Source: Bacillota bacterium (lineage in GTDB: Bacteria > Bacillota_C > Negativicutes > Sporomusales > Sporomusaceae). Taken from it: a DNA stretch of 10,141 nt. This document shows positions 7,598 through 10,141 of this stretch, piece by piece. The notes under the pieces were generated by a model. The model was given only the letters and a program-made list of their open reading frames with translations. It did not search any database and was not told the DNA's origin. How positions within the stretch are numbered: position 1 is the stretch's first letter; each line of letters starts with the position of its first letter. Both the position numbers and the translations under genes were made by a program. The DNA lies in the NCBI GenBank assembly GCA_023441125.1, contig JAEZQV010000452.1:1-10141 (forward strand), written 5' to 3'.

Positions 7598-7729
7598 CTT
7601 CTTATCACCTTTATTTTAAAGTGAAACTTCCGGGCAATTTTCTGCTGCCCCATGGAAGCAGCGTCCGAGCTTTTTACTATCTATATTATGCTCCGTTCAG
7701 GCGCCACCCACTCACAATTCTATCGCCAA

Positions 7730-7757
7730 ACTATAATTTGCCTTTAAATTGCGGTAA
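7730..7757 (-). promoter_or_regulatory. weak candidate promoter for the 76-aa coiled-coil gene
   Basis: On the minus strand TTACCG (7757-7752) and TATAGT (7735-7730) are 16 bases apart (3/6 and 5/6 matches). The leader would be about 125 bases. An inverted repeat (7749-7779) overlaps the -35. The rest of 7598-7780 shows no coding potential with a ribosome binding site. Confidence 0.25.
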
Positions 7758-7779
7758 CACCAAGCAGCCGTTACGGCAA
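7749..7779. repeat. imperfect inverted repeat, 10-bp arms
   Basis: Arms TTGCGGTAAC (7749-7758) and GTTACGGCAA (7770-7779) match at 9 of 10 positions around an 11-base loop. It lies between the terminator of the 54-aa minus-strand gene and the region upstream of the 76-aa gene. It could be an operator or an RNA hairpin; there is no T-run beside it, so it is not a canonical terminator. Confidence 0.4.
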
Positions 7780-7782
7780 AAT

Positions 7783-7810
7783 AAAAAAGCAGAGCCGGCA
7801 GACTCTACTT
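7783..7810 (-). terminator. Rho-independent terminator of the basic 54-aa gene
   Basis: Read on the minus strand, an 8-bp stem AAGTAGAG / CTCTGCTT (one G-U pair, 8-base loop) is followed by a run of T (TTTTTT, ATTTT). The left arm contains the TAG stop codon of the gene ending at 7805. Confidence 0.7.
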
Positions 7811-7969
7811 GCTGATAACAGGCGATTGGCCAGACCCCGCCAGCGCTCTGGCTAATGCTTCTTTAAAAGGCTGATTGCGCTGCGGCCTTTTTTTGTTGTC
7901 ATCGGCAGTACCCCGCTGGCCCCGCTTGGAAAAGTCCGGTTGATAAACAGGCATAACCTTGGTGACCAT
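7805..7969 (-). CDS. small basic protein (54 aa), function unknown
   Basis: Not recognised. The ATG at 7969 is preceded by AGGAGG (7984-7979) at 9-base spacing, and a terminator follows at once, so the gene unit is complete. The 54-residue product begins MVTKVMPVYQPDFSKRGQRG. It is rich in Lys, Arg, Gln and Asn in the middle, with one short predicted helix (FKEALARALAGSG, about 35-47). There is no cysteine, signal peptide or membrane segment. The basic, probably disordered first half could bind nucleic acid, but nothing in the sequence proves it. It is divergent from the 48-aa gene at 8127. Confidence 0.68.
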   Translation of the reverse strand: MVTKVMPVYQPDFSKRGQRGTADDNKKRPQRNQPFKEALARALAGSGQSPVISK

Positions 7970-8003
7970 CTCAGCCCGCCTCCTATAGAAAAATTTTCCT
8001 TCT

Positions 8004-8011
8004 ATTATAAT
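8004..8011. promoter_or_regulatory. symmetrical -10 element between divergent small genes
   Basis: ATTATAAT holds TATAAT on both strands (8006-8011 plus; 8009-8004 minus). It lies 35 bases before the minus-strand gene starting at 7969 and about 115 before the plus-strand gene at 8127. No good -35 is visible in either direction. The remaining 8012-8126 is AT-rich and holds no other gene I can support. Confidence 0.35.
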
Positions 8012-8126
8012 ATCGTAATAGCGCGAGGATATATTAAGCTGCTTTTATATTGGGTTTTCATCCAGTTCTTACTTCGTGTTGCCTTTTTATTGCCTGGTTA
8101 CACTATCGAATGAGGAGGTGGTAAAT

Positions 8127-8273
8127 ATGTTTCTAAAAAAGAAACGTAAGTCGATGCTGGGCATGGACATGGACATGGATTTTGATATGGCTTCCGTATT
8201 AAAAGCGGTAGCTGTCGGCACGGTAATCTATCAGGCCGCCAAGTTCATGATTCACGAGATGGCCGACGACTAA
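8127..8273 (+). CDS. small protein with Met-Asp repeat and hydrophobic segment (48 aa), function unknown
   Basis: Not recognised. GAGGAGG (8112-8118) is 8 bases before the ATG at 8127; an earlier in-frame ATG at 8076 has no ribosome binding site. The 48-residue product has a basic N-terminus (MFLKKKRKS), an alternating Met-Asp block at residues 12-21 (GMDMDMDFDM), and a hydrophobic stretch at about 25-42 (VLKAVAVGTVIYQAAKFM) that may be a short or amphipathic membrane helix. It ends acidic (HEMADD). The next gene, for a Cys-rich 38-mer, starts 39 bases downstream with no terminator between, so the two probably form an operon. Metal binding by the Met/Asp run is possible but only inferred. Confidence 0.7.
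   Translation: MFLKKKRKSMLGMDMDMDFDMASVLKAVAVGTVIYQAAKFMIHEMADD
8163..8180 (+). repeat. three tandem 6-bp units coding Met-Asp
   Basis: ATGGAC, ATGGAC and ATGGAT occur in tandem in frame inside the 48-aa gene and encode MDMDMD. The third unit differs only at the wobble base. Such a short tandem can expand or contract by slippage in 6-bp, frame-preserving steps. Confidence 0.85.
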
Positions 8274-8312
8274 AAAGCTCGCCTCCAAACTTGAAAAGGA
8301 GGAGGTGACATA

Positions 8313-8429
8313 ATGGCTAAAAAACAAGACTGCTGCACTAAAGACTGCAAAGGCGGCAAGGGCAATGTAGAATTTGGCAAGGAGATCTGCCCGAACACCA
8401 AAGACGCCAAAAAGAAAGACTGTAAATAA
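8313..8429 (+). CDS. small Lys- and Cys-rich protein (38 aa), function unknown
   Basis: Not recognised. A very strong site (GGAGGAGGTGA, 8298-8308) precedes the ATG at 8313, and a terminator begins 7 bases after the stop. The 38-residue product has five cysteines (7, 8, 12, 26, 37) and about eleven lysines. The pattern KxDC recurs (QDCC, KDCK, KKDCK), suggesting small internal repeats. There is no hydrophobic segment. Cys-Cys-x3-Cys near the N-terminus would suit a metal or Fe-S site, or a metallothionein-like role; this is inferred only. It is probably co-transcribed with the 48-aa gene upstream. Confidence 0.68.
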   Translation: MAKKQDCCTKDCKGGKGNVEFGKEICPNTKDAKKKDCK

Positions 8430-8435
8430 TTTTCC

Positions 8436-8466
8436 GGGGTGGTGAATGCCACCCCTTCTTATTTTT
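8436..8466 (+). terminator. Rho-independent terminator
   Basis: Stem GGGGTGG (8436-8442) and CCACCCC (8449-8455), perfect 7 bp with a 6-base loop, followed by a T-rich tail (TTCTTATTTTT). It ends the two-gene unit 8127-8429. Confidence 0.85.
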
Positions 8467-8479
8467 CTGCCGCTCACCA

Positions 8480-8488
8480 TGGTATATT
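8480..8488 (+). promoter_or_regulatory. candidate extended -10 promoter of the 47-aa gene
   Basis: TGG followed by TATATT (8483-8488) fits the extended -10 pattern (TGn before the hexamer), which can work without a good -35; the -35 position here is only T-rich. The predicted start near 8495 leaves about 34 bases before the ATG at 8529. It lies just after the terminator of the preceding unit, so the 47-aa gene is likely its own transcript. Confidence 0.4.
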
Positions 8489-8528
8489 TATCCAGCATAT
8501 GGGAATACTAGGAACGGAGGTGAGTGGA

Positions 8529-8672
8529 ATGGGATTTAAAGATTTACCAGGCGGGTCCAACGCCAAGCAAGGCCAGTCCGCCGCTGACAAAACTACCGCG
8601 CAAAAAGCTCTGGCTAGCAGTGATGCCCTGCAAAAGCAGGAGGTTCTCACCAGCGTAAAATCTTCCCAATAA
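8529..8672 (+). CDS. small hydrophilic protein (47 aa), function unknown
   Basis: Not recognised. GGAGG (8516-8520) lies 8 bases before the ATG at 8529; the frame is open further upstream without a site. The 47-residue product starts MGFKDLPGGSNAKQGQS and is rich in Ala, Ser, Gln and Lys. It has no cysteine, aromatic core or membrane segment, so it is probably disordered or a single helix (about 18-45). It stands alone between two strong terminators with its own candidate promoter. Size and composition recall small stress or spore-associated proteins of Firmicutes, but I see no known signature such as the alpha/beta SASP motifs. Confidence 0.65.
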   Translation: MGFKDLPGGSNAKQGQSAADKTTAQKALASSDALQKQEVLTSVKSSQ

Positions 8673-8678
8673 CCCCCT

Positions 8679-8719
8679 GAAAATAACAAAGCGGCCGCAA
8701 GGGCCGCTTTGTTATTTTC
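8679..8719 (+). terminator. strong Rho-independent terminator
   Basis: Perfect 18-bp inverted repeat, arms 8679-8696 and 8702-8719, with a 5-base loop. The core is AAAGCGGCC / GGCCGCTTT with AAAATAAC and GTTATTTT outer arms. It begins 7 bases after the stop of the 47-aa gene. Confidence 0.9.
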
Positions 8720-8825
8720 TAACACAGCTAGTAAGAATAACCCGGCCTTCATACCATTCCTGCTTATAATGAAACCAAAAAAATTGGAGAAACTATTAAT
8801 AAGCTCAATAATAAGGAGGGATTTC

Positions 8826-9017
8826 ATGCCAAAGCTTATTTCCGGAATGTTTTCCAGTATACCCGACGCCCAACTGATCATCGCCGCAAATGCCTATGCT
8901 GAGGAAGATACTCCTGAAACCGCAACCGATGGCTTTAATTCCTCTCCGGATGCGCAAACGGCTGCCGCTGAAACCGCTTCGTCCCAGCTGCCAGTTGAAG
9001 ATATTGACACCTTCTAA
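8826..9017 (+). CDS. small acidic protein (63 aa), function unknown
   Basis: Not recognised. AAGGAGGG (8813-8820) is 5 bases before the ATG at 8826. The 63-residue product has a moderately hydrophobic N-terminal third (MPKLISGMFSSIPDAQLIIA, then ANAYA). The rest is acidic and Ala/Thr/Ser-rich (EEDTPETATDGFNSSPDAQ and on to VEDIDTF), with a single lysine and no cysteine. The first third does not look like a standard signal peptide (no cluster of positive charges, helix broken by Pro), although ANAYA-EE could be read as a cleavage site. A TATAAT at 8765-8770 lies upstream without a good -35. It converges on the 71-aa gene and shares its terminator. Confidence 0.65.
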   Translation: MPKLISGMFSSIPDAQLIIAANAYAEEDTPETATDGFNSSPDAQTAAAETASSQLPVEDIDTF

Positions 9018-9028
9018 AATTAAAATAT

Positions 9029-9075
9029 GCCGTCAAAAACCCCGCAGTTATTAATCTTGCGGGGTTTTTGACGGC
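9029..9075. terminator. bidirectional terminator overlapping a gene end
   Basis: Perfect 18-bp inverted repeat, arms 9029-9046 (GCCGTCAAAAACCCCGCA) and 9058-9075, loop 11 bases. A-run and T-run flank a CCCCGC core, so it can stop transcripts from both sides. The right arm lies within the last codons of the minus-strand 71-aa gene, where it encodes residues around LPSKTPQ. Confidence 0.85.
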
Positions 9076-9266
9076 AGCAAGGCTTTTTTCCGGGCGGCGA
9101 TTTCCTGATATACGGCAATAATATCGGAATTGAGTTTATCCGCCCCGTCTGACGCGCCCAGCGGCAATTTGTACCGGTCCTCCATCATCCGGAGCAATTC
9201 ACTCAGACGGTCAATATCGTCCTCGGCCCGAGCCATTTGTTCGCGATACCAATTCATTCCACACAT
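9051..9266 (-). CDS. small helical protein (71 aa), function unknown
   Basis: Not recognised. The ATG at 9266 was chosen because AAGGGGG lies 7 bases upstream; the frame extends to 9305 without a ribosome site. The 71-residue product starts MCGMNWYREQM and is predicted to form two helices. The first is about 6-32 (AEDDIDRLSELLRMMEDRY), then a Gly/Asp turn (LGASDGADK), and the second is about 44-63 (LNSDIIAVYQEIAARKKAL). The length and two-helix layout faintly recall Spo0E-type phosphatases, which share a helix-turn-helix pair of this size, but the SQELD signature is missing, so that assignment is not made. The 3' end forms half of the terminator stem. It is divergent from the Cache receptor gene. 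Confidence 0.7.
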   Translation of the reverse strand: MCGMNWYREQMARAEDDIDRLSELLRMMEDRYKLPLGASDGADKLNSDIIAVYQEIAARKKALLPSKTPQD

Positions 9267-9371
9267 AGGTTGGCCCCCTTTCCTTACTACTTCGCGGCAG
9301 GACAAAAGAATCCTTTTATCTGTCTCTTTTTGCTGCTTTTCTTGAAAATTCGGCCATTCGGTAAATTTCTG

Positions 9372-9400
9372 TTGTTCCAGGGCCGGGCAAAGGGTACAAT
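9372..9400 (+). promoter_or_regulatory. candidate sigma-A promoter of the Cache receptor gene
   Basis: TTGTTC (9372-9377) and TACAAT (9395-9400) are 17 bases apart (3/6 and 5/6 matches). The predicted start near 9407 leaves a leader of about 31 bases before the GTG at 9438. No sigma-28 flagellar-type promoter is visible. Confidence 0.55.
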
Positions 9401-9433
9401 AAAGTCCCGAAGAACTATATATTAGGAGGTGTT

Positions 9434-9447
9434 GACTGTGAACAGTC
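9434..9447 (+). other. small hairpin containing the receptor start codon
   Basis: GACTG (9434-9438) pairs perfectly with CAGTC (9443-9447) around a 4-base loop, placing the GTG start (9438-9440) at the top of a stem. A longer imperfect pairing of 9404-9413 with 9446-9454 (nine pairs, one bulge) would enclose the ribosome binding site as well, but it shares bases with the smaller stem. A regulatory role is only inferred. Confidence 0.3.
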
Positions 9448-10141
9448 TTCGGACAAAAGTACTGCTTACCATCTGCTCAATCTGTTTTTTTGTGGCGGCT
9501 GTGCTGGTAGGGTATAATTTATACCGCATGAAGCTTGATGCCCAGCATAATATCGCCACAATACGCCAGACGCTAATGGAGCAATTCGAACGCAGCTTAA
9601 AACTGCAGGTTGAAAGCGCCGTGAGCATCATTGAAGCCATTTATAAGGAACAACAGAAAGGAACGCTTACTGAACAGGATGCCAAGAAAAAGGCCACCGA
9701 CATTATTCGTGAAATCAGGTATGACAATGGCAATTATTTATGGATTGATACATATGAAGGCTTTAACTTGGTGCTGCTCGGCAATAAAAACTTTGAAGGC
9801 AAATCGCGCTGGGAATTTAAAGACGCCAAAGGCAATTTGGTGCTGCAGGACCTGTTTAATGCCGCTAAAGCGAGCGGCGGCGGCGGGTTCAGCGATTACT
9901 GGTTTCCCAAGCCCGGCCAGAATGATCCGTTGCCCAAGCGGGGCTATGTAAAATTGTTTGAACCTTACCGCTGGACGGTGGGGACCGGCGCCTGGTACGA
10001 CTCGATTGAGGCCGAGGTCGCCAAATACCAGCTCAGGTATGAGGAAGATATGAGGCAGGCCATGCTGACTCAGGGTATTATCGGGCTGATCTCGCTGCTG
10101 GCCGCCTGTGGCTTGACCTTAGTGCTGGTACGGTCCATCAT
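9438..10141 (+). CDS. sCache-domain membrane receptor, probably a chemoreceptor (3' end outside window)
   Basis: Sensory membrane protein. It starts at GTG 9438 with AGGAGG (9424-9429) 8 bases upstream; in-frame TTG and GTG codons closer to the site are poorly spaced. 234 residues are visible. TM1 is about 8-26. The extracytoplasmic region (about 30-205) carries the single-Cache (sCache_2) pattern: NYLWIDTYEGFNLVLLG (99-115), EGKSRWEFKDAKG (120-132), then GGFSDYWFPKPG, PLPKRGYVKLFEPYRWTVGTGAWYDSIE (to 191). TM2 is about 211-231, ending VRSI, as receptors do just before a HAMP domain. Such domains bind small carboxylates or similar ligands in related proteins. The output domain lies past the window end: MCP is most likely, but a histidine kinase or a GGDEF protein cannot be excluded. 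Confidence 0.88.
   Translation, partial: MNSLRTKVLLTICSICFFVAAVLVGYNLYRMKLDAQHNIATIRQTLMEQFERSLKLQVESAVSIIEAIYKEQQKGTLTEQDAKKKATDIIREIRYDNGNYLWIDTYEGFNLVLLGNKNFEGKSRWEFKDAKGNLVLQDLFNAAKASGGGGFSDYWFPKPGQNDPLPKRGYVKLFEPYRWTVGTGAWYDSIEAEVAKYQLRYEEDMRQAMLTQGIIGLISLLAACGLTLVLVRSI

Noticed and set aside
7621..7815. 64-codon plus-strand frame from a GTG at 7621
   Set aside because: No ribosome binding site, and it runs across the terminator and stop of the minus-strand 54-aa gene.
8483..8510. Sigma-G-like sporulation promoter (GTATA and AATACTA) before the 47-aa gene
   Set aside because: The predicted start near 8517 would fall within the ribosome binding site at 8516-8520; the extended -10 at 8480-8488 fits better.
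8787..8797. GAGAAACTATT before the 63-aa gene, identical to 11 bases of the tetR-region inverted repeat
   Set aside because: Only one half-site is present with no matching second arm, in AT-rich DNA, so a shared operator is not supported.
8199..8881. Minus-strand frames of 60-135 codons across the small-gene cluster
   Set aside because: They run through terminators and ribosome binding sites of the plus-strand small genes and have no ribosome sites of their own.
9051..9266. Spo0E-like phosphatase assignment for the 71-aa protein
   Set aside because: Only the two-helix layout and length agree; the SQELD signature is absent.

Overview
The window looks like chromosome from a diderm, spore-former-type anaerobic Firmicute (Negativicutes, Sporomusa/Pelosinus-like). 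This is inferred. Nearly every gene has a strong AGGAGG-type ribosome binding site, GTG starts are common, and terminators are long A/T-flanked hairpins, as in Firmicutes. An RND efflux system with a periplasmic adaptor implies an outer membrane or similar envelope. The H-NOX chemoreceptor resembles those of anaerobic Firmicutes. No rRNA, tRNA, IS element, phage gene or CRISPR array was seen.

Left part (1-6312, minus strand): the window opens inside a chemoreceptor (1-1445) whose N-terminal H-NOX haem domain keeps the complete O2-binding distal pocket of the Thermoanaerobacter protein. Upstream of it lies a compact efflux operon, tetR (6312-5713), adaptor (5726-4623) and RND transporter (4626-1546), with overlapping gene ends. 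It probably reads from one promoter covered by an inverted repeat that could be the TetR operator. No outer-membrane channel gene is present.

Middle (6313-7367, plus strand): divergent from tetR is a minimal sirohaem/[4Fe-4S] sulfite/nitrite reductase-like protein, with a Crp/Fnr-type palindrome at about -41.5 and a good -10 but no -35. A 54-residue protein with six cysteines follows and is probably co-transcribed. A 17-bp perfect hairpin closes the unit.

Right-middle (7367-9266): a run of seven small genes (38-76 codons) on both strands, each with its own strong ribosome binding site and most insulated by strong terminators. None is recognised. They include two coiled-coil proteins, a basic 54-mer, a membrane-like 48-mer with a Met-Asp repeat, a 38-mer with five cysteines, a hydrophilic 47-mer and an acidic 63-mer. 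With the 54-residue Cys-rich protein they make an eight-gene small-protein island, the least explained part of the window.

Right end (9438-10141, plus strand): a good sigma-A promoter drives a membrane receptor with an extracytoplasmic sCache-type domain between two membrane segments. It is cut by the window end before its output domain, and is probably another chemoreceptor.
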